Both the position numbers and the translations under genes were made by a program. The notes beneath the pieces were generated by a model. It worked only from the letters and a program-made list of their open reading frames with translations. It ran no database searches and had not been told where the DNA came from. Source: Chimonanthus salicifolius (lineage: Eukaryota; Streptophyta; Magnoliopsida; Laurales; Calycanthaceae). From it: 64,000 nucleotides of DNA. Positions 46,514 to 59,325 of the stretch are shown one piece after another; the stretch's first letter is position 1, and each line of letters begins with the position of its first letter. The stretch spans positions 31,094,991 through 31,158,990 of the forward strand of contig CM023535.1 in assembly GCA_013350335.1 (NCBI GenBank). Direction: 5' to 3'.

Positions 46514-46800
46514 TAGATAGTACTCACGGTAGATTTGCTCAATGATGTTTTCCATGAATGGATTATACCCTAGGGGGTTATATTCATGGATGGTTATTAC
46601 TCATGATAGATAATACTCATGGTCAGAGTGATACCAAGGATGGATGGTTTCTATGAATGGATTATACCCAGAAGGTGGGTTATATTCATGGACGATATTA
46701 ATAATGGATAGCTTATATCATGACAGAGTGATACCAGGGTGGATTGTTTCCATGAATGGATTATACCCATAGGTGGGTTATATTCATGGATGATTAAAAC
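46514..46800. repeat. CCATGAATGG tandem repeat, right part
   Basis: About three units of roughly 90 bp each contain CCATGAATGGATTATACCCA, TAGG, TGGGTTATATTCATGG, then GATAGATAATACTCATGG and CAGAGTGATACCA. The two arms form an imperfect hairpin. The same array is at 51781-52110, so it belongs to the interior of the element just before its 3' LTR. Confidence 0.75.
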
Positions 46801-47457
46801 AGGGATAAATGATATTTACTGAAAGCGAAACACGAGGGATGATGTATTTAACCATGGGTGATTATTCCCATGTGGTTTGGATTGCCGGGAATTGTATCGT
46901 GGAAGTTTGAACAAAAGTTGTTAGTCACTAGATCTTATGTGCAAAGAAAGAGTGTTTTAAATTTGGAGATATACTCAACGGAAAAGATAGTGTCGAGTGA
47001 AACTTGAATGGGAAACTATGGACGACTGCCGCGTTAGACTGATCACCTGGCTCTGTAGTTAGCCAATGGAATTCCGGAGAATGAAACTAGAACCTAGTTA
47101 AAATGGAATCAGAAAAGCTTCAGCATAGGCTCGTTTGACAGACTACCTCCATGGAGTAGATGAAGAACATATTGACAGTACGTATGGAAAATACTATGAG
47201 AACAGGTAAAGTGAAACAGAGAGATGATCTAGTGAGATCACAATGCTCACAAAAAAGATAAACATGAGACAGAACAAAAGGTGTTACGGAACCAAGCGTT
47301 CAATTTGTCAAAGTGGTGTGGATCGACATGGTAATGCAGAAGTCACTTGGGAAATTGAAATCAAATAAGATAGCACACTCTGAGATATTTATGGAATCGT
47401 TTAGAACCCTACTTCGCTCGATTTTTCGGATGAAAATTGTAAAAAGAGGGTTATATT
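46801..47457 (+). pseudogene. 3' interior of a plus-strand chromovirus: chromodomain tail and polypurine tract
   Basis: Near 47314-47395 a frameshifted reading gives VVW, then RHGNAEVTWEIEIK followed by stops, matching the intact chromovirus end at 63914-64000 (HGNEEVTWELESEM). After CGCTCGATTTTTCGGATGAA comes the polypurine tract AAAAAGAGGGTTATAT, then the LTR start at 47458. The same layout appears at 52111-52718, where the chromodomain residues are no longer readable. The upstream pol is absent. Confidence 0.6.
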
Positions 47458-50400
47458 GTACACCCCGATTCTCAATAAGATGAATATTTACGAAAATGCC
47501 CCTGGATTGGTAATTTATTAATTATGATGTTAAATGAGAAAATAGTGGGGCGCATTGTTCAAATTAGATCCTATGAACATATTATAAGGGTCAAATTATA
47601 ATGGATGGATAATGTACATCAAATTAAGTCAAATGGTTAATTGGGTCAAAGAATTCTCAATGGTTGGAATAATTACGAAAATGCCCCTGGATTGGTGAAT
47701 TCAATAAATGTGATTGTAAATAAGGAAATAGTGGGGCCCATTGCTCAAATTAAGATCATATGCACATTATGAATGTCTAGTTTTGATTGGATGGGTAATT
47801 TTCAATGAAGTGGATAAATTACGAAAATCCCCTGATGTTTAAATTAATTATTTTTGATGTTAAGTAAGGAAATGGTGGGGTCCATTGCTCAAATTAAGAT
47901 GATATGAGCACATTATAAATGTCAGTTTGATTGGATGGGTAATGAACATCAATTGGGTCGAAAATGGCTAAATGGGTCAAAGGGCCCAATTGGACCCAAA
48001 GTCAAATGGATGATTTGACCATTGTAAGCTCAAATTAAATGGGTTAAGCTGATTTGATTGGAAAAGTGGAGAAAAATGGTAGGCTTGATCCATTTAAAAA
48101 CCAATTACAAATGACCAAAATACCATAATTGGGTCATGGAGTCAAAACGGTCAAGGAGCTAAAAGTGGACCCAACGGGTCGAGTTGACTATGGTTGACCG
48201 TGTGGACCCTCAGGCTAAAACAGAGTTGAATCATTTGAGTGGGACTGAAGTGAATTGGAATTAAATCAAGGGTGAGTTAACTCATGTGCATTGAATGAAA
48301 TGCATTAAGTATGGGAGTTGGACATTGAGTTGAGTGAGTCAAAATGGAAGTCAAAAGGGCTGTAAATTCAGTGAGTTAAGTGGAATATGAGGTGTTGTGA
48401 TCTCAAACAAACCAAAACAAGTCCCACACGTTGGGGACTTGTTATGGTGAGTTTCATGCAAAACATTAAATGGGACTATGGGGGGTTTCTATCCCATTTG
48501 GAAACCCCAACCTTCAACGTTGGAATGCCAATGGGTGCATTTGTTGGCAGCAAGTGTCCCATTGGTTTAGGCAAGAATTGATGAGGGAGTGGAGGGGTTT
48601 TGGGGGCTGAATTATTAAAGGAAACAAACACCATGTTGGCCGTTTTTCACCATTGAAAAGCCAAGATTCTCCATCTCTCTCTCCCTCTCTCCAATTCATT
48701 TGCTTAAGTGGAACAGCAGAGGTTTTTGCATCAATTCTCAGCTTAAACCAGCAAGAATTAAGAAAGAAGGAAGGAAATAAGAAGGAAAGGAAGCAAGGAT
48801 CAAAAGGCAAGACAAGAGCTTGGAATTTGGTAAGTGTTTCATGGACTTTTGGATTATAAATTGGGATGTATTGGACCATGGTCATGGCCGAATACACCAG
48901 TGTTAACCTTGATTATGGAGGATTTAAAATGGTAAAAGAATAACCATTGGGTTCGGCCACCATGGAGGGCCGAACTCCATGCAAGAGATTGCTTGGTTTT
49001 CATGTTTTGAAACATGAAACCATGGGTTTTATGGACTGTTTTTGGGTTTGATTTAAGATTCGCATGTTTTTTGAAGGTTAAAAACATGGATCTGATGACA
49101 TAGGACTGAAGTGTTATGGGTATAAAACACGGTTTAAAAGATGGAAATGGACCATTGGGTTCGGCCACTTTGCATGGCCGAACCCCATGGAACAAGTGAT
49201 TGTTTTTTATTGTTTTTGGAAATTAAAACCAATAGTTTAGGACTGATATTAGATGTTATTATTTGGATTTAAATGCATGTTTTGAGGAGTAAAGGATTTG
49301 GGATTTGGTTTCAGACCCAAGATAATGGTTAAAAGTTCAAAACCAAGGTCATGGTGTTCGGCCATGAGCATGGCCGAACCCTATGACATTGAGCTAATTT
49401 TGGATGTTAGTTTGAAAGATAAAAACCTGTTAATAATATACTGTTATTACATGATTATCTGAGGTTTAAAAACAGTAAGAATAACCATTGGGTTCGGCCA
49501 CCATGGAGGGCCGAACCCCATGTAAAAGAGTGTTGGTTTTCATGTTGGGAAACATGGAACCATAGACTGCTATGGACTGTTTTGGATGGTTCTTTGAAAG
49601 TTAAAACCTGATATTAATATACTGTTTATACATGATTATTGAAGGTTTAAAAACAGTAAGAATAACCATTGGGTTCGGCCACCATGGAGGGCCGAACCCC
49701 ATGTAAAGAGGGTTGGTTTTCATGTTGGAAAACATGGAAACCATAGACCTTGTGGGACTGTTTTTGGGAGATTTTTATGTGATAAGGTTACTGATTTTGG
49801 GTTGGCCATAGGATGGCTAAACTATGAGTTTAACATGGCTAAGGGGTAGAGCCAATTAGTATGTAAATAAAGGACATTGTTGAGCAAAAGAACCATAAGG
49901 TTCGGCCATGAGTATGGCCAAACCCCATGGACTGTTTTCATGGGTCATTTTATGGATGCATGTGTGTTTTTAAATAGAATTATGGTCGCTGTTTTTATGG
50001 CTAAGATGTAAGATAAATGATGAGAGATCATTAGGAGAATTGGACTTTATGCTAATTCATAATGAATGGGTTAAATAGCCTAAGCTTATGAGTAGTAGTT
50101 GGTAATGGTTCTATGTTGATTTAAAAGGTTTAAAATACCCTAATGGAGAACCATGTAGTAATGGATAAGGGAACCATTGGGTTCGGCCAAAGGTATGGCC
50201 GAACCCCATGGAGTAAGTTTGGTGGATTAAAGATTGGACAGACCAATGACAAATCTGTGAATACAAGCCAAATGAAGAGATTGATCAAAGGTCTTATAAG
50301 ATGTTTTAGGTCTCATAGTGAATGGACATGTAAATAGATTATGATTTACTTATTGTTGCATAATAAGGTACCGAAAGTTGAACGACGAACGAGTCGTGCC

Positions 50401-51444
50401 GGTTAAAGCCGAAGAAAGAACGGACGCTGAAAGTGATTCTTCAGTAGGTTTCCTACCTACTGTAACCACGACTTTACCCAGTTTCTTATGATCTCTTGTT
50501 TAATATATGTGTTTCAAATGATATATTATGCATTAACAAATGGCATACATGCATTGGCATCTCATGCATAGTCATGGGATAATGAATGAAGTTCTACAGT
50601 GATGGCTACGAATGTACATGATGGGGGTTACTCATTGCATGTACATATTTTATAGAAGAGACGAAAGTGTGTGATTTACCTTTGGTCGTCGTGCAAGGCA
50701 CGTCAAGTGATGGCTACGAATGTACATGATGGGGGTTCATTTTCACGTACATATTTTATAGAAGAGATGAAGTGTGTTGTCATTTACCTTGTCAGTGCAA
50801 GGCACGTCAAGTGATGGCTATGAAAGTACATGATGGGGATGCTCATTGCATGTGCATATTTCATAGCATTGTTTACCTGTTTTTAGTGATCATGTAATAT
50901 GTATATGCATGTTTTATATGCTAACATGTGGTAGCCCTGATTCGGGAACCTACTGGGCGCGTTGATCTAACGCCCTAATTCTATCTCAGAGGAGATTGCA
51001 GTACAAGCAAAGGAAAGGAAAGGTTGTTGACCGGGAGGGGAGTCAAGCCTAAGCGCTGAATGATGGATTGGATTACTTATATTACTGTCATTTGAATACT
51101 TTTGTTGGACATGTAATAATGCATTACTTGCTATGGTTTGATTAGGTTAATAACCTTTGGATCGTTGATTTATCTTAATTAATGGTTGAGACTGTTACTT
51201 GCTATCTAGTCTTTCTATTCTGCAATTATATCTAGGTTATTCCGCATATTGATGTTAGTTCCATGTGTGATTCATATCATGGTCTATTCCATGTACACAT
51301 GGGTGGCCAGTTAAGGTTCAGACTTGGGTAGTCTGAACTTAACTCGCGTCGTGACGCCGCCCGCCTCTCTTCCGATGTTTTATTATAACTTTTAAAAAAA
51401 AAAAATTTAGACTCTGATATTCTCGGAAAGGGCGGGGCGTTACA
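47458..51444 (+). mobile_element. Family-P LTR (subfamily P2), 3' LTR, plus strand
   Basis: The LTR starts TGTACACCCCGATTCTC immediately after a polypurine tract and ends GGGCGGGGCGTTACA, 3,987 bp. In order it shows AAAATGCCCCTGGATTGG near the start, TTGGGTCAAAGGGCCCAATTGG words, a CT-rich leader (48660-48710), seven GGTTCGGCCA/TGGCCGAACC hairpins (48950-50208), GTAGGTTTCCTACC (50446), ATGCATGG-type words, a three-copy cassette with GTGATGGCTACGAATGTACA (50600-50870), CTACTGGGCGCGTTGATCT (50951), CAGTTAAGG and a T/A-rich run before the end. Confidence 0.8.
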
Positions 51445-51780
51445 ATTACCTCTTTGCCATTAATCTTTCCATGGCTATTCACTTGGTTATATATTCATGA
51501 CTTAGTCCCAAAATCATTCCATTAGTTTTACATTAATGGAAGCCCTAATCCATAAAACATTTTCTATGATTCAATCATTCACTTAGGCCATTTATGCATG
51601 TCTAGAACCAAAAACATGATCCATGGGGTTCAGGCGAGGTAGACCGGATCACGTTGAACGTGGGTCTTCCGCTTGGTAAGTCATGAGCCCTAAGTCTTGC
51701 TAAGGGGTCGAGGTATATTTGTGACTTGATATGGTTGCCACAGTCTTATAGTGATTCATTTGAATGTTGTTCCTACGGAT
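51445..51780. mobile_element. Junction of retroelement fragments
   Basis: The first ~185 bp (to CCATGGGGTTC at about 51630) read like family-P LTR sequence in minus orientation. The remainder (CGAGGTAGACCGGATCACG...) is interior sequence of unknown position leading into the tandem array. No clean boundary or duplication is visible. Confidence 0.4.
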
Positions 51781-52110
51781 ATTAATAATGGATAGATGAT
51801 ACTCATGGATAGATGATACTCATGGACAGAGTGATACCAAGGATGGATTGTTTTCATGAATGGATTATACCCATAGGTGGGTTATATTCAAGGATGATTA
51901 TTAATGATGGATAGATGATACTCAGGACAGAGTGATACCAAGGGGATGGTCGATGAATGGATTATACCCATAGGTGGTTATATTCATGGATGGTTATTAA
52001 CTATGGATAGATGATACTCACTGGTACATGAAATGCAGAATGAATTATTTTCCATGAATGGATATACCCATAGGAGGGTTATATTCATGGATGATTATTA
52101 AACAGGGATA
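51781..52110. repeat. CCATGAATGG tandem repeat, second array
   Basis: About four units related to 46514-46800 are present, with ATGAATGGATTATACCCATAG, GTGGGTTATATTCA and CAGAGTGATACCAAGG. The array again lies about 600-900 bp before a family-P 3' LTR. Confidence 0.75.
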
Positions 52111-52718
52111 AATGACATATTGACCTAATGATTGGGACATGTTTCGATTTACATCCCACTTTTAAGAAAAAGGTGTTGGTCGTATTACGACTTGTATCAC
52201 CAGAAAAGTTGGTATTGAGAGGTACTCAATATCGTAGAAGTTTTGAACAAAAGTTGTTAGTCACATAGGGACTTATGTGCAAAGAAAGATGTGTTTAAAT
52301 TTGGAGATGTACTTAGTGGAAAAGTTATGAGACTAGTGAAACTTGAATGGGAAGCTCATGGGCGACTGCCGCCCGAGTTAGTCTAGCTAGCTGACTCTGT
52401 AGTTAGCTGATGGAGTTCCAGGAGAGGGCAACTAGAAACCTAGTTAAAATGGAGTCAGAAAAAGCTTTGAGCATAAGCTCACATTGACAAACTACCTCAC
52501 ATAGAGAGTAGATGAAAGAACATATGAACAGGTACATATGGAAATATTATGAGAGTAGCTAAAGTGAAACAGAGTAGAGTGATCTACATGAGATCACAAA
52601 TGACTCACGAGAAAAAGATATAACATGAGAACAACTCATCTTAAAGGGTTTATGTAATTTATTTGGAACCCTACTTCGTTCAATTTTCGGGACGAAAATT
52701 TTAAAAAGAGGGTTATAT
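52111..52718 (+). mobile_element. 3' interior of a second plus-strand gypsy element, with polypurine tract
   Basis: The sequence parallels 46801-47457: 'gaacaaaagttgttagtcac', 'ttatgtgcaaagaaag', 'gactgccgc', 'gttagct', 'gaaccctacttcg'. It ends TTCGGGACGAAAATTTTAAAAAGAGGGTTATAT (52686-52718) directly before the LTR. The interior upstream is missing. Confidence 0.65.
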
Positions 52719-53932
52719 TGTAACACCCCCGATTTATCAAAGATATGAATATTTACGAAAATGCCCCTGGATTGGTAAATTTAATAGTTATGATGTTAAT
52801 GAGAAAATAGTGGGGCCCATGCTACAAACTAAGATGGTATGAACACATTATAAGGGTCAATTAAAAAGGAATGGGTGGTGTGCATCAAATTGGTTCAAAA
52901 TGGTTAATTGGGTCAAAGGACCAATTGGGACCCAATGGGTCATAATGGACTTATTTGACCATTGGGTGAGCCCAAATTTAATGGAGTTAAGCTGAATTGA
53001 TTGGAATCAAGTGGAGCATAAATGGGTAGGCTTGATGCACATGTGAAAACCATATTGCAAATGGCTAAAACAACCCATAAATGGGTCATGGAGTCAAACG
53101 GGTCACAAGCTAAATGGGGACCCAATCGGTTGGGTTGACCCTTGTTGACCATGGCTGACCGTGTGGGCCCTCAAATGAGCTCAAGTATGAGTTAATTCAG
53201 GTCGAGCTTGGACTGAACTGAGTTGGTTTTAATTAAGAACTGAGTTGACTCAAATGCATTAAATATGATGCATTAAGTATGTTGTGTTGGGTGAGTTGAG
53301 TTGGAATAAAAAGGGCCTTGAGTCAAGTGAGTTAAATGGATATGGAAGGGTGTTTTAATCTCACACAACACTTAGGGAATCAATCCCAACCGTTGGAGTG
53401 AAAGGGTGCCTTGGCCAAGCCAAGGGTCACCAAGGTTGGGCGGCATCATCTCATCTCATGAGATGCATTGGTTGATTCCAATGGATGCATCGGTTGGTGC
53501 CAAGGGGTGCCTTGGATGGCACCAAATGCCTCCTTTTTTTATCAAAAGATTAGGAGTTATGAGATGCTTTGAGCTGTTTAACAAAAGGAAAACACACCTC
53601 ATTTGGCCGATTGCACATTACAAAATTTGGAGTTCCATCTCTCTCTCTCCCTCTCTCAAGAACATCTCTTCTTGGCCGAACCAGCTGCTGGTGTTTCACC
53701 ATAGATCAAGCACCTTATCGGCAAGAGATTAAGGAAGAAGGAAAGAAAGGAAACAAGAGGGAAGAAGCAAAGGAAATTGGTAAGTTTTATTTAAGTATTT
53801 AGTTAATAAAGGTGTAAAATGGAGTATGATTTGGCCATTTCTTGGCCGAATCCATCAAGGATTAGACCTTGGATGGTGTTTATATAAGTGATGAAAAACG
53901 GATCAATTGGTTCGGCCACTTTGGATGGCCGA
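52719..53932 (+). mobile_element. Family-P LTR (subfamily P2), first part, plus strand
   Basis: It starts TGTAACACCCCCGATTTATC after the polypurine tract. It carries AAAATGCCCCTGGATTGG, GGGTCAAAGGACCAATTGGG words and a CT-rich leader (53638-53670). The first hairpin (53910-53932) is cut in its right arm by a solo LTR. The sequence resumes at 57237. Confidence 0.8.
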
Positions 53933-53955
53933 TGTAATAGCCCGAATTTTTAAAT

Positions 53956-53957
<2 letters not shown>

Positions 53958-54013
<56 letters not shown>
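53958..54013. repeat. (AT)n microsatellite, 28 units
   Basis: This is a perfect AT dinucleotide run near the start of the solo LTR. The related LTR 42303-46513 has only a short ATATATATAT at the same place, so the run expanded after the copies diverged. Confidence 0.9.
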
Positions 54014-54017
<4 letters not shown>

Positions 54018-55124
54018 GTTATTCATTTTAATTTGAAGTTTGATATAATAAAATGCCAAATGGACCAAATTTTGGGGACAATGGCCCAAGCATGGCCCAA
54101 TTGGACCATGGATTGGATGAAATCCATTTAATGGGTCAATGAGGAGTAATCAGGTAAAGGATAGCCAAATTGAGCCCAATACTCATTTGGGACCCAATGA
54201 ACCCAATTGAGGTGAGCCTAAGGTAAAGAGGGAATTTAATTGGGCCATGGGCCCAATGTTTACCCAATAAACCATGAATTGGAATTAATACATTTAATTG
54301 GTCAATGGTAAGTAATTGGGTCAAAGATAGTCAATTTGGGTCAAAGAGCCATATGGGACCCAATGGACCAAGAAATTGGTGGGGCCGACCACCATGGTTG
54401 ACTTGGTCAACCATGGGTGGATTCATGAAGGAATTGAAGGGAATTAAATAGAAATTAAATTATAAAATTAAAGGGGCTAAATTAAATAATGGAGTGAGCC
54501 ACATAAGAAAGGAGGGTGAGTCAAGATGGTTACCCATCTTAATTGACTCACCAAACTCATTGGAATGAGTTGTGACTCAAACCCATTCCAACCATCCCCA
54601 CTAAGGGGACAAAGGCCCTAAAATTGGGGGGCATGCAAGCCCATACCTCCCTCCATGCTTAGTTGGTGGAGGGTGTCAAACCAATCATCACACCCACCTC
54701 CCTCTCACTCTCTCCCTCTCTCCCTCATACACCAAAACCGTCCTCCCCTCTCTTCCAAAGAAAACACTAAGGAGAAAAGAAGAGAAAGGAATTTAGAAAG
54801 AAGGAAAGAAGAAGCTAGGAGTTGGTTGATCACTCCTAAGACCCAAGACGTGTGATATTTTCCCATTCCCTCCTCCATTTTTCACTCTCAAAACTGCTAC
54901 ACCTTGGCCGAACCAAACCTTGGTGACCTTACCTTAATCAAGCTCACCATTGGCTGAGTATCAAGGAAGAAGAAGAAGGAGAAAGGTTAAGGAACAAGAG
55001 GAGCAAGAGACAACCGGGAAAACCAAGGATTGTAAGTATTTCCAAACATGCCGTTATGGCTCTTTTAAGAGAAATCGCGAAGGAAGGAAGTACAAAACAT
55101 GCAATGGAAAGGACTGACGAAACA

Positions 55125-55716
55125 GTCAGTCGACTGAATCAGGGGATTCAGTCGACTGAACAGATAATGAACGAACCAGAAACGAAGTTCTGGGAGTTTC
55201 AGCCGACTGAGTTAGAGATTCAGTCGACTGAACTAGTGATAAACGATTCATAAACAAGTTTCTGGGAGTTTCAGCCTACTAAATGAGGGATTTAGTCGAC
55301 TGAACTAATGGTGGCTGAAAACAGAAGGAGTTTCTGGGAGTTTCAGCCGACTGAATCTGGGGATTCAGTCGACTGAACACAAAAGTCTCGGACAAGAAAA
55401 GGGTTCTGGAAGTTTCAGCCGACTGAATATATGATTCAGTCGACTGAAGGAATGCTTATTAAACACGTAAACGGATGGTTGATAGTTCAGCCGACTGAAT
55501 GTGTATTTCAGTCGACTGAAAATAAACTGGCAAGACAAACAGACGACCTGATTCAAAGTCAGCCGACTGAATCTATGATTCAGTCGACTAAAAGGGTATG
55601 AACCATGTTTCAGCCGACTGAATGTATATTTCAGCCGACTGAAACTGAACTGGCGAGACAAACAGACAATCTGATTCAAAATCAGCCGACTGAATCTGTG
55701 ATTCAGTCGACTGAAT
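55125..55716. repeat. Nine-unit array of CAGCCGACTGAATC/GATTCAGTCGACTG hairpins
   Basis: Hairpin starts are at about 55127, 55200, 55274, 55344, 55416, 55488, 55560, 55609 and 55682; seven of the eight intervals are 70-74 bp. Each unit has a left arm CAG(C/T)CGACTGAAT(C) and right arm (G)ATTCAGTCGACTG around a loop of a few bases. The spacers between hairpins are less conserved ('gggagtttcagcc' recurs). The minus-strand frame at 55365-55679, rich in FSRL, is a by-product of this periodicity. Confidence 0.85.
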
Positions 55717-57236
55717 TGAAATGTACAGTTTTAAATATTTTCTAAGACACTACTAATCCGGTAGGATAAATAGAAATGGTATTAAATTAAAGGGACTGAT
55801 TCTAATGATCCTGTGACGTGATTGGTAAGTCATTAATGGATCTAGGTGTATAGATCAGTTATGGATTGTATTATATACGTGTTGAAATCAATGGAAAAAG
55901 AGGCCAAGATAAGGGCTGATTATGGTAATCTTATGATGTGGTTAAAGATCACTAATGAACATAGGCTTATGATCAGTTAGAGACTTAATCGTAGATAAGA
56001 TATAGACTAACTTGGAAAATGTATAATAAGGTATTGGCACATCGCAACGGTATGCGAACGGCGACCCGAATTATCGGACGAGAACGAAAAAGGACGTTAT
56101 CAGTATTTGGTAGGATTCCTACCTTTTTGTAAGCGATGGATATATGATGGTATTTTAAATTATTTTGGTTTGGCTTATGATGGATTTATGATTATGATTT
56201 ATCTTATGACGAGTTTTAAGTTATGAATCATATGGATTATATTTTAACATTATGCACTATATGGCTATGTATGGTATATCAAAATTATGGTTTATCTATA
56301 TATACTACATAGCATAATGCACTACATCTCATGGATGGCATGGGCGGAAAAAAATAAACAAACCGGAGTCCATTCTCCGTCGGGGCTACCGAGAACAGAC
56401 ATGGGGACATTGATATCGTATCACCGGAGTCCATGCTCCGTCGAGACGACCGAGAACAGACATGGGGACATTGATATGGTATCACCGGAGTCCATGCTCC
56501 ATCGGGGCGACCGAGAAGCAAACATGGGGATACCTTGACGAGGATTTGCCGTCAAGGGGGATATGATATTTCATGATGATGTAGATGATGGGTGGGACAC
56601 ATGGCATAGATACCCATGGCATGGCATTCATCATATGGTTTTATTATATTGCTATTAGTATGCTTGTTATTACTAATCCATGTGCTAGCCCTACTCGGAG
56701 TCCTACTGGGCGCGTTGACTAACGCCCTACTTCCACCCTAGCTGGTGATACAGGAGACAGAGGAAACAGTGGACGTGACGGGAGTCAGGCTTAGGGGCGT
56801 GGGGAAGCGGCTACTTTGTCTATCAAAGTTTTATTTTGGAAATGTTGTAACTCAAGTAGCATAGCTTGTTGAATTGTAATAATTTTGGATTTCTTACTAT
56901 GTTCTAGATTAAACCCTGTACGTTAACATTTTGAGATGTGATTATGAACATGGGAGTATTTTGGTAATGTAATGATGTATCTTCCCTTCTATCTAAAAAA
57001 CGGTAGGATAGTATCTAGTATAATGTTCCGCATGTAATTATGTTCCGCGAGCTTACTTCCTACTCGTGAACCGTACTCGTGGACTTCGTTCCACGCACGC
57101 GTAGGGTTGGCCAGTTAAGGGCCGGGCTTTATGAGTCTGGACTTAACTCGCGTCGTGACGTCCGCGCCGTTGTCACTTTGATTTTAAAAAAAAATATATA
57201 GACTCTGAAATATGGTGAAAATGGGCGGGCGTTACA

Positions 57237-59325
57237 GCCGAACCCCATGAAAAGAATGGGTTTATTTGGATGGTTTTTGTAAGATAAAACCATGGACTAT
57301 TTAAGATGTTAAATTAGACTTAGGATGCATGTTTTTGGAAGGTTAAATCATGGTCTTAAGTGTCATACTTTGGGCCATGGAATGGCCGATTGTATCAAGG
57401 AATTTAACCTTGGATAAAGGTTGTGTATAATGGTAAAAAAAAATATACCATTGGGTTCGGCCACCATGATTGGCCGAACCCCATGAAATTCATTTGGTTG
57501 GGCTATGGTTGTGAAGTCCACAAACGATACCGGTGGTGGAAGTATTTACATGTTTTAATTAGGTCATGTTATGCTGAATTTATCAATGGTTTGAAATATG
57601 ATGATGAGGTTGAAAAGGATGGAAACTTAGAGCATTGGGTTCGGCCACTTTGGATGGCCGAACCCCGTGAAAGTAATTTGATAAATGGTATGGTTTTTCG
57701 GGGATAAAAACCATACCATGTGTGAAGATTTTAAAGGACTAAAAAAAAAATATGGAATTAAGTTCTTATTATGGGGATGGCTATGGATGGCTGAACCCTA
57801 CTGTTTTTATGGCTAAGACACAGTGGATAAATTATGTACAGTTATTGGAAGAATTGCATCCAAAGAACCATATGGTTCGGCCATGTGAATGGCCGAACCC
57901 CATAGGTCATTTTATACGATGTTATGTGATTTAAAATGGTAGAGCCTAAATTAAGTACGCGGAATGGGACCATTGAACCAAGGGAACCATTGGGTTCGGC
58001 CATGTGTATGGCCGAAACCCATGGACCATCTCATATGGAGTTCAAGGATGGAAAGGATGGTGAGTAACATGGACCATGGTTATGGATGAAATGATCATAG
58101 GAGTGGATGTATGAACCCTACCAAGGTATTTTTGTAGTATATGATGTTTAATAAGGATTAAATAAAAGAGAGATCAAATAAAAGGGAGGTTAAATCCTAA
58201 GTTGATCAGGTTCGGCCATGGGTATAGCCGAACCCCACAAGATGGAATATGGAATTTGGACTTGATAAGAAATCCAATGGTTATGATATTAACTTGTCAT
58301 TGTATAAACAAGGAAGCAAAAGTTGAATGGCGTGCAAGTCGTGAGCAAGTGACGCTTTGAGAAAGAACAAACACCTAAGCTAATCTTCGGTAGGTTTCCT
58401 ACCTACTTGTAACCGCTGTTATATTGGTTTTATCATGGTTTTTATAAGTTATGTTGTTATTGATATTATGTTTCAAATTGGTTTTGAATGATGAGATATG
58501 TATTTACAAATGACATACATATACATTGACATCTCATGCATGGCATGGGGTGATAATTATGGATTATCTTAACTTGAGAGTCCCAATGAAAGAACACTGT
58601 GAAATAACTCAATGATGAGAGTCTTTCCACAGGAAATGAGGATTACTGTGGATTACCTTATCGTGAGAGTCCCAATGAAAGAACACTGTGAAACAACTCA
58701 ATGGTTTTCAGATGTTTTATATATGCACTTACATACATAGCATTGTTTTCAGATGTTTTATTGATAATCATGTACTATGATATATGCATGTTTTATATGC
58801 TGACCATGTGGTAGCCCTGATCGGAAACCTACTGGGCTCGTTGATCTAACGCCCTAATTCTACCCTTAGGGATAATGCAGGAACAAGGAAAGGGAAAGAG
58901 AAGGACGATGACCAGGAGGGGAGCCAAGCTTAAGAGCTTGATGTTGGAATGATTTTTATAATTTACTGTTATTTGGATTTCGTTTATGGACATGTAATAA
59001 GTTGATACCTTTGCTATGGTTTGTTTATGATATTGACAATGGATGGTTGGATTAAATTATTTTAATAATTGAGATTGGTACTTGTTATCTATTCAGTTTA
59101 ATTCCGCAGTTAGTCTATTTTATTCCGCATAGCTTGTTTAGTTCCATGTGTGGATTGTTATCGTGGGTTAGTCCATGCACACATGGGTGGCCAGTTAAGG
59201 GTCGGACTTGGGTAGTCCGGACTTGGCTAGCATCGTGACGCCGTCCGCTCTCTTCCGGTGTTATTCTATTATTATTTTTTAAAAAAAATTAGACTCTGAT
59301 TTCTCGGAAAGGGCGAGGCGTTACA
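57237..59325 (+). mobile_element. Family-P LTR (subfamily P2), second part, plus strand
   Basis: This continues 52719-53932. It includes GGTTCGGCCA/TGGCCGAACC hairpins at about 57453, 57637, 57874, 57992 and 58208, GGTAGGTTTCCTACC (58390), a cassette of GTGAGAGTCCCAATGAAAGA units (58575-58700), CTACTGGGCTCGTTGATCT (58829), GGCCAGTTAAGGGTCGGAC, and the end GGGCGAGGCGTTACA. Total length with the first part is about 3.3 kb. Confidence 0.8.

Larger units (their letters stand above)
53933..57236 (+). mobile_element. Solo family-P LTR (subfamily P1) with GCCGA target duplication
   Basis: The edges are TGTAATAGCCCGAATTT and GGGCGGGCGTTACA, flanked by a perfect GCCGA duplication (53928-53932 and 57237-57241). 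Length is 3,304 bp. It has an (AT)n tract, words such as GGACCCAATGAACCC, a CT/GA-rich leader (54690-55010), the nine-hairpin array of CAGTCGACTG type (55125-55716) in place of the GGTTCGGCCA hairpins, then GGTAGGATTCCTACC (56107), a three-copy cassette with CGGAGTCCATGCTCCG (56362-56520), CTACTGGGCGCGTTGA (56703), and GGCCAGTTAAGGGCC near its end. Confidence 0.9.

Noticed and set aside
55365..55679. Protein with repeated FSRL motifs
   Set aside because: The frame stays open only because the hairpin unit period is a multiple of three (72 bp); it is inside a solo LTR.
55125..55716. CRISPR-like array (regular ~72-bp spacing)
   Set aside because: Plant nuclear context, inverted-repeat units inside an LTR, spacers that resemble each other, no cas genes.
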